64,000 bases of DNA from Isoetes taiwanensis (taxonomy: Eukaryota > Streptophyta > Lycopodiopsida > Isoetales > Isoetaceae). The notes beneath the pieces were generated by a model that ran no database searches, was not told the DNA's origin, and was given only the letters and a program-made list of their open reading frames with translations. Location: assembly GCA_021234155.1 (NCBI GenBank), contig JAJEKV010000239.1:188001-252000 (forward strand), read 5' to 3'. Made by a program: the position numbers and the translations under genes. Position 1 is the first letter of the stretch. The number at the start of each line of letters is the position of its first letter. Below, one piece after another: positions 34,771-45,621 of the stretch.

Positions 34771-35983
34771 AAAGAAAGGTAAGAGGAAAAAAGGAAAGAG
34801 AAGGAGAAAAGGAAAAGGGAAAGATAAAAAGAAATAGAAAAAGGAATAGAATAGGCTTAGGGGAAAGGGAAAGGAAAAAGGGCAACCGTGGAGAAGGGTA
34901 AGAAGTAAGGGTGAGAAAAAAAAAAAAAAAAAAAAGGTAAGGGAAAATAAGAAAAGGTTGCAAAGTCCATGGTAAAAAGAAAAGTAAAAAGGAAAAGAGA
35001 GGGGAAAAGGGAAAAGGAGAACTTGGGAAAAGGGAACGAGAAAAGAGAAAAAAGGAAAGGGCGTGAAAAAAAGGGAAGAGAGAAAGGGTGAAGAAAGAGA
35101 AAAAGGGAAGCAAAAAAGAGCATCGAGAAAAGGAAGAGGGAAAGGATGGAAAAAGGAGGAAAAGGGTGGGGGGAAAGTAGAATAGACAAAGGAGGGGAGC
35201 AAGGAATAGGAAAAGAGGAAAAGAGGAAGGAGAAAAGGGCACGAGAAAAAGGGACGAGGGAAAGGGTGAGGAAATAGAAAAAAAGGAAAAAGAGTATGGG
35301 AAAGGGAAAAGAAAAAAGAAACAAGAAAGGAGAAAGTGGAAAGGGGGAAGAGGATGGGGAAAGAAGGAAAATGGTACATAAAAAAAAAGATTGAGAAAAG
35401 GGAATGGAAAGAGGCATATGAAAAGGGAAAGGAAACGGAAAGGGAAAATGTAAAGGAAGGGAAAAGAGAAAGGAAAGGGAAAAGGGAACAGCAAGAAAGC
35501 AAAAGGGGTGGGGAAAGTATGAAAAGGGAATGGAAAGTTGAAAGGAAATGGGAAGCGGAAAAAGGAGAAGAGAAAGCAAAAAAGAGCATGAGGAAAAGGG
35601 GAGAGAGAAATGGGAAAAGAGATGGGGAAAATGGCACGGATCAAGAGGAAGAGGGTGGGGAAAGGAAAAAAGGGCACATGAAAAGGTAAGCAAAAGAGAA
35701 CGAAAAAATGCATGAGAAACGGAAAGAGAAAAGGAAAAGGAAAAGGAAGAGGAAGAGGAAGGGGAAAAGGAAAGGGAAAAAGAGTAGTGGAAAATGGGAA
35801 GAGAGGGGAAAGATAAAAAGGAAGGGAAAAGCTGATAAGAAAAAGAGAAAGAAAAAAGGGAAGGGAAAGGGAAGGCAAAGGGAGGGAGAAGGGGTTAGAA
35901 AAAAAAAAAAAAAAGGGAGAATCAAAAAGAAAGAAACTAAAGGTTCCTAATTTATGCCAAAGAAGGCCGGGTACCATTACTAG

Positions 35984-38791
35984 TTAAGTAGGAAGACATG
36001 CTCATAGCTCCCCGGAAAAAAAGAGATTATGGAGACTCTCCACCAATGGCACATGGAAAGAGTCCAGTCCGGATGGATTACAGCCGTAGTTCTACATGGA
36101 ATTTTGGGATTTGATAAAGGAAGATTTTATTCTATTTATACAGTGGAGCATGGAGAGCTAAGTACCTACACCCTAAGAATAAATGCAGGTCATATTACTC
36201 TAATCCCAAAAGTAGAAAACCCTGCAAATTTTGGTGATTGGAGACCAATTTCTCTTACCAACACAACATACAAGTTGCTGGCAAAAATCTTGGCTAACAG
36301 GTTAAAGACTAGCCTAATGAAAGTTATCAATCCCTGCCAGTCTGCTTTGTTGCCTCAGAGGAATATTCTTGATAATTATATTGGTGCATCTGAAGGTCTT
36401 CACTGGAACAAGCTGTCAGGTCAGAATTGCATGCTCCTCAAGCTAGACATCAATTTGAGCATATGACACAATTAGTTGGCAATTCCTAGAAAAGGCAATG
36501 GATCATTTGGGGTTATCTGCAAATGTATACCAGAAAGTGTTTGGTTTTAATGCCATGGCCTCATCTGCAATTATTATAAATGGCAATCCTACTGAACAAT
36601 TCTCATGTAGAAGAGGTGTGAGACAGGGATGCCCCCTAGCTCCATACCTTTTTCTAATTGTAGCAGAGATGGTCACCAAATTGGTAATCCCATGCGCAAC
36701 AAAGGGACATAAATTGTCTACAACTCCCCTCGGTGATCAAGGTACCTTCTCCCTAATGCAATATGCTGATGACACCTTTGTTTTTCTTAAGCGTGGGGAC
36801 AATAGCCTTCCAAATTTTCTCAAGATGATGGATAGGTTTGGATACATGTCCTGGGTCATGCTAAACAAAAACAAGTGTGCAATAATATGGACATGAAGAA
36901 ACTCAGACTTCAGAGGATAAAAATCTTGAAATGAAGTGCCGGGTACATCAATCCTTGGGATCCCCTAGCCCCGAATTCTTCCCTCCGAGGTTTATGGGAG
37001 CCAATTGTTACTAGAATTAAAAAGAAGCTTGGTATGTACTCCTCCTCTCTATCTCTGGCTGGTAGAATTCGGATTGCTAATGCTGTCATTAGTAGCACAC
37101 ATGTTTATTTTTCATCTGCCATTGTTGGAGATAAATCTTCCTATAACAAGATTGAGGCAGCAATTAGACAGCTTTTATTTGGCAAGGAATTCACAAGGTT
37201 GTTTGGGAGACCTTTTCAAACCTAGGAAGGAAGGAGGGCTTGGTTGCAAAGATCTATTTACCCAAGCTCAAGCACTTGCTGCCAAAATGATTTGGAGGGC
37301 CATCCATAACTCCTCATCATCCCCAGCCATGAAACTGATAAGATACTGGATTCAAGAGTCTTACCCTGTTGGCAGTCACACTCTAAGACATGAACTTCCA
37401 GATTCAGCTTTCTTTCAATTTACTCCATGTCCAAATACTTCCATTGTGTTAAGGAGAATGTTTGAAGCATGGAATACAGCTGCTTTGTGTTATAGGCCCC
37501 CAATCATTGATGCAAGATGCAAGGATATCCACTTCTTCTGGCATCCTGAGATAATACATAGCAGTAATGACTGCCTGGCTCTTAAACATCCACAAAAGTA
37601 CATGCAGTGGCATAAAGCAGGGATCAGGAAAATTGGAGATTTGAGAAAAGGAGATTCTGCCTGGAAGGATTGGGAGGAGATATCCTTACTCACCTAAAGG
37701 TTCACAATTAGATAAAGATATCTATGAGCTCATCATGGATAAAGTGGGAGGACATGAAGAATTATGTGAAAGTACAAATCGGTGGCATCTAAAGGGTAAG
37801 GAAATATACTGTAAAGGGAGATCTACAAAGGTCTGGTCAAGCACAAACCATCTAAAGCTCTTTGTGGAACTGGGCAGAGAAAAAGGTTGGCTGCCATATG
37901 TGCTAAAGGATGGAAGAATTATGCAGCAAACAAAGTTAAGACTTTTGGCTGGCTGATCCTGCATCAGAGTTTGACCACCAATCATAGGAGAGCAAAATTT
38001 GACAAAGTCATTTCTGAAACATGTCCCCTAGGGTGTGGTCAAATAGAGACCTCTAACCATGTTTTCCTGTGTCCTAAGATCCGTGAATTTTGAGCCTGGA
38101 TCCGCAGTAAACAAAGGAGTCCCTGGAGAATCGAATATGCTGGTATTCCTAAACTCTGGTAACAGGTTACTAAATACTGTTAGAACCTTGTGTTGCTGGG
38201 CCATATGGAAACACAGGAATAGGACTGCTATAGACAAGAAGACTCCAAATTTGATATGGTTAAAGCAAGTCTTTTTAAGCACACTAATAGACTCAGCCAT
38301 TGCACACAAAGCAGCAAGAGGACAGGGTTATGACAAAGAATGGCACGCCATTGGCAAATTCCAAGGAACACATGATTTCTTTGTGCTAAATCTAACTGTA
38401 AATGATGTTGTTTTGCACAGGTGCAGTCAGGAGGCTGAATAGAGTTGGGGCAGCAGAAAGACAGATGGGGGTGGCAGATGACTCAGATGATGAGTTCTCC
38501 ACTCTTTCTAGGAGTGAGCAAGAAGACATGATCATTCAGCTGAAACAGGAAATGGTCCATGCATCTGCCATCAGAAAGGTACTCAAGAGGCCAGAGGCGT
38601 GGAGACATAACAATTTGAGACAGTATTTTCTGAATCTATACCACAAGTGGGAGCAAAAACGTGAAGCACATGTACTAGTTCTGCTGGACTTCACCAATTA
38701 CTCAGCATACAAACTTGATGAGCTGCTGAACATTCTTGGAAGAAGATGTGTGGCAGATCTCACAATGCAAGATCTGGTTGATGCTCAGTAA
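35984..38791 (+). pseudogene. LINE ORF2, 3' part: reverse transcriptase and C-terminal region
   Basis: Resumes as EDMLIAPRK, in register with the sequence left of the Helitrons. RT motifs: GHITLIPK (about 36,190), NFGDWRPISLTNTTYKLLAK (about 36,230), RGVRQGCPLAPYLF (about 36,615), and catalytic YADD (36,762-36,773). Frames change at about 36,465 and 36,900. A C-terminal segment around 37,930-38,090 reads FGWLILHQSLTTNHR followed by CPLGCGQIETSNHVFLCP, the zf-RVT pattern. A terminal stretch at 38,402-38,791 (VLVLLDFTNYSAYKLDELLN) is of unknown function. It polymerises cDNA at the nicked target. Dead because of frameshifts and the insertion. Confidence 0.8.
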
Positions 38792-39575
38792 ATTATGGAT
38801 ATCACTACTTTATCCAAAACTGTTAATATTAGTTTATGATGCATTTTGACAATATTAACTATACAGGGTTTTAGTTTCCCTGAATTTTCTACTTACATAC
38901 TTCATTATATAAGAAGTATGGTGCTGATTTATACTATCTGCATTAAGTATACCTCGGTGGTGTACTATCTGATGTATTTTTGAGATATGAATACTAAGCT
39001 TCACCTTGCCTTCAAAAAAAATAAAAAAAATAAAAATAAAAATAAAAATAAAAAAAAAAAAAAAGAGAACATAAGCTTAAAAACTAATCCGATTCATCGC
39101 CGGCGGCGCCGCAAGCGGTCCCGAGATCCTGTCGATCATGAACAAACCATGCTCTGGATTCCATATAAGATGGATTACAACATCAAAGGGATCGGGATAG
39201 AAGCGGGCCGGGATTCATAGCAACGACATCAAGCCGGTCTTTGAAGTTCTATTTCTAGCTCGCTGGCATCTGCAGAGGTCCACATGGTTCATCTTGCGGG
39301 TAATAGAATGTGCCATAATAACAAGCGAAGGCAGAGACCGGAAGCCGATGGTTTGCCAATTTCATGCATACCTATTTATACACACCTAAATTATTGTGGT
39401 ATATACATACAAATTATTGCAAGTATAGCAAACCATACACATAATATAAAAAATAATACGCATACGTAACCAATAATCTTTGCTATAAGAACACAATATA
39501 TATTCGAATGAGGTTGGTGTAAAGTATATTTCATATTCAAAACTTTTTGGAAAGTGTATTTCAGATACATATATA

Positions 39576-42500
39576 TCAAAAAAGTTCCCTTTCTAGAACG
39601 ATTTTCTCAAGGTCCCTGTCAATTTCCCCTGTCCGATCAAGTTGCGGGTATAGTGTTTGTATCTCTTCGACCGTTTTTCCTGAAGCTATTTCCTGCAAGA
39701 CACTAACAAAGCGAAGCAGGAAGTCATCTTTGTCAAAATCTTGAGGATGATAGGGTGGCGGATTCAATGACTGTGACTGATTGAAGCAACACTTTAGAGC
39801 GTCATCATCCACCATGATCATGCCTTCCTTATCCTCAACACCTAGGGCATCCATCATGTTGCGCAAGCATTTCACAAATATCTTTTTACCCCGCCGGTTT
39901 TTAGGGTTTGTGAATGAAGCACATTTGCTTTGATCCCAGATGGACGCCCAATCTCTATTTAGCTCAGGTACTACTTTCAAAACATCCTATATATTTCTAT
40001 GCTCCATAGATGACCAAATTGCACAACGAAACAGACTGAAGGCCTGGTCCAACATCTCCTTCAGATAAGGGCGCGGGTAAACATATTTGGTAACGCGGTC
40101 TCAAATGGTTGTTGCGCGATACCATGACTTTTTGAACGTTGCTTTAGGTAACGTTCTACATAGCACACCATTCAAATCAAAGACCAAGATTACTTTGGGG
40201 AAGCCAAATCATTTCTATAAGGAGAACAATAACGTATGAGATGAAAAAAATGGAAAACGAAAACGCGCCAGGCGCGATTTCATGAATGATGCATGTCAAC
40301 ATAATTTAAAAATATGATCTCTAGGAAACTCTAAATCGCGCCAGACGCGATTTCTATATGCTTGTAGTTTGTAAAATGCATGGATATCAAAAAAAGGAAC
40401 ATTGTTACGATACCTTTCTTCTTCATTCCCCGTGGTTGTCTTCTTCCGTTTGCATCCTTATTCCGAAGTTGTCTCCGGCCCGATAGAAGCACCAACCACA
40501 TCGGGTTGATATTCAGACAAAGGTGAACTATGCTTGATAGTTCATTACTCTTTACGCTAACCTGGCTAGTGTTTTCAGATTTGGAGTCTTCTTCATCATC
40601 ATTATTGTTATTATCATCATCCTTGTTATCTTCATCCTGTTCTATATTTTCAGGGCCAAGGATGTTCCGCGGGGATGTCGATAGGTACTTGGTGATCCGG
40701 GCTGATCTTCTGGTTTCATCCATGATGTTGTGGCCAACGAATAGCTTTCTCATATTCTCCCGTTCCTTAAGCAAATCTGCAGGTATTTCGGCCTTAGAGC
40801 TAGAAGCTTTGTTTTTTGCACTGCCGATTGGTCCCCTAGGTGCTTCCTCTAGTACTTTCTCAAAGAAGAGGTCCAAGAAATTTTTGGCTCGATCATCGGA
40901 GACGACGCTCTGACATTTCCTTGCTAACTTCAAAGCTTCTCTACCGATGTAACCTCCAACGTGAAGTTCCCAGCAAGTTGTTCCCAATGGACAAAATGCT
41001 TCAATGAGATACTGGGAAAGGTCCATAGAGAACCCGTTCTTGTTTAGCTTACCCTTATGTGAAGTTAGGAGCTCATACTTAATGTGGCCCACAAGAATTG
41101 GGTCGTCCTCGTTTTCATCCTCTTCTTCCTCTTCTTCCTCTAACTCTTCCACGACCTTGACACCCTTCCCCTTGTCTTCTTGCTCCAGATAGAAGACGTT
41201 TCGCATTATGCGTTCATCTAACTGATAGCACTGCCATGCTAGTTTGTCTCCATCCGGTTTCCCTTGAGCCTTCGTATTATTTATCATCCATCATGGCTAT
41301 CATAATTATAAGCACATGAGAAATTTTACTTGTCGTGGTGAAGTCATCGTCCCCTTTTTTCATCTATGAGGATCGCGATGTCGGATGACTTTCACGCATT
41401 CAAGGTCATTTGCAGCACTTAGAGCATATGCATAGGACATGTCGGAGGGACATATAGTGACAATTGTGTAGTTCATCTCCGTGGTGAAACCATTGCATAT
41501 GTTGAAGAACGTATTATAGTCATCAAGCGACCATCTGGTGCCTCGGCTATCAAGGACGAAGAGTGTGATATCATGGGGACTGCACCACTTCCCGGCAAGG
41601 CACACTTGAAACCGTGGACACTTGATAAAAAAAAGTGGATTCCGTCTCCGGAGTCTGCTTCACCATCGCGACTTTTCGTTTCAAGTCGGATGCAACTTTA
41701 GTGTGAATCCCACTGATCTTTGCAACGTTCTTCAACTTCTGCTGCTTGACAAAGTCCTTGGACCAAAAGACATACTTCTTCAGGTCGTCGTTGGAGACGT
41801 TATATTTTTGCATGAGTCCTAATTCCGACAACGACCATTCTCTCCCGTAGTAAGCCTTTGTAATTCCTCACCAAGCTGCCTTCTTGAGCACTCTAATATT
41901 TTTCAGCTCGTCGCATGCATCTTCAAATGATTCCGCAGCCTTTGCCGAGGTTTTCTTGTAAAGGATTTCCTTTCCTCGATTAACCTATCCAGAACCGAGA
42001 TGAGTTCTTGATCGTCCAATCCTCGGCCTTCCTCATCTCGCTATATATGTATATCAAAAATTGATGTGTCAACAGGAGGAAATCTTCCTTGTGAATCTGG
42101 CAACTTCTTCTCGATGTAGGCATCCCAGAATTCATTCCATTTCTCCCATACTGGATCTGAAGCAAATACTATCTTGCAGGCATCCTTGGGCACAGTTGGT
42201 TCCTCGGAAGCATCACCCTTTTCATCTCCTTTTTTTTCTTTGATCCGGTGCTCTTGGTTTTGTCCTGTAGATATTGTTCCGACTAAGTGTCCTCTCCAAG
42301 AATCGAATTCGGGCTTTTGGACCGGGCCCTATCTGGTTGGCATTGGCTTCCCATATTCAATCCATCGGGTTCCGAGCATGCCGGTTGCTCTATATAGGGA
42401 CCGCAAGGAGTAATCTTGTTAGCTTCATAATCGTGGAATAAAATAAATCCTCTAGTTTAAAATCGGCATACCGCGATTTCATATTAAAACAAATCGCTAC

Positions 42501-43999
42501 CGGGCGCGACGGTTAACTCGAAGAGAAAACGCTTCGATTGGTAGCGTTTTCGTCAAACAAAGTAAATCGCTGGCGCCATTTCATATTAGAATGCAAAATC
42601 GCCACGCCGAGAATTGCCTAGCCCTGAGGAGACTTGGCTATTAGGCGGGATAGCCTTTTCTCCCGAGGGCGTGCAAACCAGCGTGGGGCGCGAACATTTT
42701 TGATATGAAATCGCGAGGCTGATTTGTTTGTTTGAGGAGAAACGGCTACTATTCCAGAAGCCTTTGTTTTAGAGTGGGCAAATCATACCGGGCGCGATTT
42801 GCCTTGAATATGAAATCGCACCTAGCGCTGATTTAAAAACTGAAAATGAAACATAAGGGAAGAGAATTACCTTTTGTATAAGAATGTTTTTCCCATGTCA
42901 TTCAGGAGTGCGCTTATTTCGGCTAGCTCGGCAGGTGTTGTTGAGCCGCCAGAACCGGCGGTTTAATGTATCAGGTTATAGAACAACCGATGCCCAAGAT
43001 GTCGCGGCCTTTCCCCGACGTAACCTTTCGGGCCTCTATTGAATGCTGGCCATCTATTATCATAAAATGTATGTCAGGATTCTCGATGAAGTCCTCCAAC
43101 TTGCTCCACATGATTACCTTCCTCGTTCTGGTATCGTTCGGCACTACATCAGCAGGCATTGGCACTTGCCCTGGATTTTCGATCATGCTGTTCACTATCT
43201 CCAAGGAGTGCTGCTTGTCATACCTTCTGCTGATATAAATGGCTTTAGTGGACCTGAAAAGCCTATCCACGTGGACTGGATGGGTGAAGCTCAGGCCCAG
43301 TGGATACTTGTCAGCATATTTTTTGAGCTTGCTCATCGCCTCCAACTGCCTGGCCTTGTCATCGTCACTTGTAAGGGCCTCGCTTTGCCGCTTCGTGGGT
43401 TTCCCTCGCCTTTAGAGCTTTCTTCTTCCTTATCCTTCACTGCCTGTAAGTAGACACTGCCCGAGGGCCTCGTGCTAATGGCTCGTCGAAACCGTATAAG
43501 CCCCTCGCGATATTCTTTTTAGGAGTCAATGGCTCAACCAACGCCCGACCCAAATTTGAAGAGGTTATCGGCCATGTCGTCCCGATCTTAATGCGCCTCT
43601 TTAAAAGAGCTAGCACCGCATCGATTGATCTTCTTTAGGCTCTTCTTATGTTTTTGGCCCATTTCAACTAGCACGTAACGTAAAGAATCATCCTCTATTT
43701 CGCATGTAATAAGAATTCTCGCTTCTTCATTTGATCAGCTCTCTTACCCTTGACATGAATATGAGGTCCTGTCTTCCCACCAGTTTTGAATATCTCCACA
43801 TACCATTCGACCCCCTCTATAAGATCTTCTTTCGACATGGAGGTTCCACCGAGCCTTTATTATTCCAGATGTATCTTCTAACGCCAATACATGCCGCAGG
43901 TGTCAGAATAAAGAATATCTTCATCCGTTCTTTGCTTTTTCCGGGTGTAAAGGTCTCGCCTTTGCTTGTTCCTCCCTCTTTTGCTTGTCTTTGTGATCC
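39576..43999 (-). CDS. Gene C, copy 3: ParB/sulfiredoxin-like domain protein, multi-exon
   Basis: Best copy of the family. Exon 1 (about 43,999-42,871) starts after an AG-type acceptor. It contains EGVEWYVEIFKTGGKTGPHI and KGKRADQMKKREFLL, then VHVDRLFRSTKAIYISRRYD...NSMIENPGQVPMPADVV...WSKLEDFIENPDIHFMIIDG, with DGQHS at 43,054-43,040. The motif and preceding elements fit a ParB/Srx-like fold. Exon 2 (about 42,401 on) has MEKWNEFWDAYIEKKLP, RDEEGRGLDDQELISVLDRL, FEDACDELKNI and KYVFWSKDFVKQQKLKNVAK, then CSPHDITLFVLDSRGTRW and YTIVTICPSDMSYAY. A 957-base frame (41,287-40,331) gives an E-rich tract, GGYIGREALKLARKC, MDETRRSARITKYLS and a D/N-rich tract. The last exon (about 39,980-39,576) ends LEKIVLERELF. 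A few frameshifts remain (in exon 1, near 42,045 and near 41,590), so it may be inactive or misassembled. Function unknown. Confidence 0.5.
40262..40353. repeat. Paired GC palindromes in gene C last intron
   Basis: AACGCGCC-A-GGCGCGATT at about 40,263-40,281 and AAATCGCG-CCAGA-CGCGATTT at 40,333-40,353 lie about 70 bp apart. Both positions are conserved, in decayed form, in copy 1 (about 10,150 and 10,230) and copy 2 (about 20,025 and 20,090). Confidence 0.75.
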
Positions 44000-45024
44000 C
44001 GTGAAATTACAAAGACATGGGTTAATCTTTTAATGCTAAAATATATGCTAAGTCTAAACATATGCAACAAAACGCGCTTTACGCGACTTGAAAAGAATAA
44101 AGAGCAAGTTCATTTACTTAATTGAGCTAACAAAACGCTTGGCGCTTGCCGATTTGAAAAGAATATAGAGCAGGTTCATTTACTTAAAATGTCCAGACAT
44201 AACTAACTATAAAAAAATACAACTTAAATTGTCGAATCTTCATCTCCAAATATAGAAACTAATGTAATGCCTTATTCAAACTGCGGCTTTGACACAAATA
44301 ACTATAAACACCACAACTTAAAGAGTTGAATCTTCATCGAGGACGTAACTAACTATAAAAACACAAGTACCTCATGAATAATTGTTTAGCCACACATTAA
44401 GCATTTATTTGCATACATTTTTGGGACATATGAACTCAAATATTAGAGGACACATGCTTCTTATCCGAGAATTACTCTATTATTACGTAAAAACATCCTA
44501 AAACCTAACAAAAAGGGACACGTAAATCAATTACGTAACAAAAAGCGGATCAATTACCCGAGGCGCTTTGTTGGATTTGTGCTTTCGCTTGTTCAGCCAC
44601 CTCCGTGTTTGGGATTTGTGCTTTAGAACGTCCGCCCACCTCTACTGCGCCTCGGCCGGCCGCCGCGGATCCTCTAGACGCCTATAGAACTGCAAGTGCG
44701 GATAATATGAGACTGGGGTTTTGGTTTAAACTTATATGTATCGTTCATAATCTAGGCCGTCCGATTTACAACCGTAAATTCAAATTCGTGTCCTTTTAAT
44801 TTATACCGCTTTTTAATTAACCGCAATCCGCTCATTTACAAATTTAAATTGTGTTTTTCTTTTTTTAGTGCAATTTCAAGATAACAATTAATTATTAATT
44901 TCAAGAAACGATATGTGACAATCTACTACCACCTAATCGCCACCTACTATCAGGCCTAAGATCATTCCTACAACGACTATCGAGGCCCAAGAACAATCGA
45001 CTATCGAGCGCCCAAGATCCGTCT
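44000..45024. promoter_or_regulatory. Upstream region of gene C copy 3
   Basis: Inverted homologue of 5,690-6,790. It carries the same GC palindromes in decayed form (AAAACGCGCTTTACGCG at about 44,070) and no supported gene. A short frame at 44,605-44,799 has a match (RLGFWFKLICIVHNLGR) on the opposite arm at 5,950-6,019, but this reflects DNA conservation; the frame runs antisense to gene C and has a different length in each copy. Confidence 0.35.
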
Positions 45025-45600
45025 TATTGGGATAATTCATGTCATTTGATTCATGTCTATTTTATGTGTATTCTATGGTTGCTCCATTTAAGTACACACG
45101 TGGCAAACATGTGATAATCTCACCGACAAAAAAGCAGATTATAAAACAAAAGAAAAAACTAAGTGTAGATATCGAACATGAGCGGGATCCGCAGTGTTGG
45201 TCGAATCTTCATCTGGGACTTCGGATCTTCTTGTTTACCGCAGTCACGGATTAGAGAGGTTGTTTATGAAGGCTGCCGGATTGATGTAGATCACCGGATT
45301 AGAGAGGAAGGTCTGCCGGATTTGATCGCCAGATTTGAAAGTAAGCAAATTAAATCTACAGAGGTTTGGGTCCGGGTTATTTGTTGCCCGTGCTTTGCTT
45401 TGCGGTTTGCTTTACACGTAATTGCTCGGTTTTCTACTTGGAATTATTGCTCTTTTATGTACATGCCCGGGTTTTCTACCCGAATAATTTTGATAGCAAA
45501 GTGAATCGCTCATACTTGTGATAAGTTGAGTTGGTTGGTTTTATCATTTAGTGCAAAGACAAGAATCGTTTTGTTGCAAAGACAAAGAATTAAATCAACA
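45025..45600 (+). repeat. Copia 5' LTR
   Basis: Begins TATTGGGATAATTCATGTC and ends AATCAACA. Complementary ends TGTTG/CAACA are expected; the second base of the 5' end is A here in both LTRs. It differs from the 3' LTR mainly by short indels and a few substitutions, so the insertion is not recent unless the indels are sequencing errors. Confidence 0.85.
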
Positions 45601-45602
45601 AA

Positions 45603-45616
45603 GGGTATCGAGCTTA
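45603..45616 (+). other. Primer binding site for initiator-Met tRNA
   Basis: GGGTATCGAGCTTA just after the LTR corresponds to the usual TGGTATCAGAGC of plant copia elements with one base missing. Confidence 0.7.
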
Positions 45617-45621
45617 GCATT

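Larger units (their letters stand above)
32164..35983 (+). mobile_element. Helitron B, polypurine body, abuts Helitron A
   Basis: 5' end TCTTATATTATAATGTTGTA starts at the base after Helitron A's CTAG. Leader GAGCCCTAAATCTGGG. The purine body begins at about 32,296, is interrupted by a 1.57-kb insertion (32,448-34,018), and continues to about 35,940. 3' end GCCAAAGAAGGCCGGGTACC, then ATTACTAG at 35,983, followed by TTAAGTAGGAAGACATG, where the LINE RT frame resumes. About 2.25 kb without the insertion. Confidence 0.8.
25215..39065 (+). mobile_element. L1-type LINE, full-length but interrupted
   Basis: A non-LTR retrotransposon bounded by the 7-bp target duplication AGAACAT (25,208-25,214 and 39,066-39,072). 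It ends in an A-rich tail with AAAAT units (39,013-39,064). The empty site is visible in gene C copy 2 (about 18,830). Order: 5' UTR, ORF1 with DUF4283-type region and zinc knuckle, ORF2 with AP-endonuclease, reverse transcriptase and zf-RVT-like end. Without the 7,060-bp Helitron insertion the element is about 6.8 kb, normal for plant L1. Both ORFs have stops and frameshifts, so it is dead. Confidence 0.85.

Noticed and set aside
34000-35977. 545- and 653-codon minus-strand frames in Helitron B
   Set aside because: Same purine-repeat artefact. Composition is only F, P, S, L and similar, with no domain, and frames are not conserved with H1-H6.
44605-44799. Short frame with RLGFWFKLICIVHNLGR conserved in both arms
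   Set aside because: It is antisense to gene C, short, and differs in length and start between copies; DNA-level conservation explains it.
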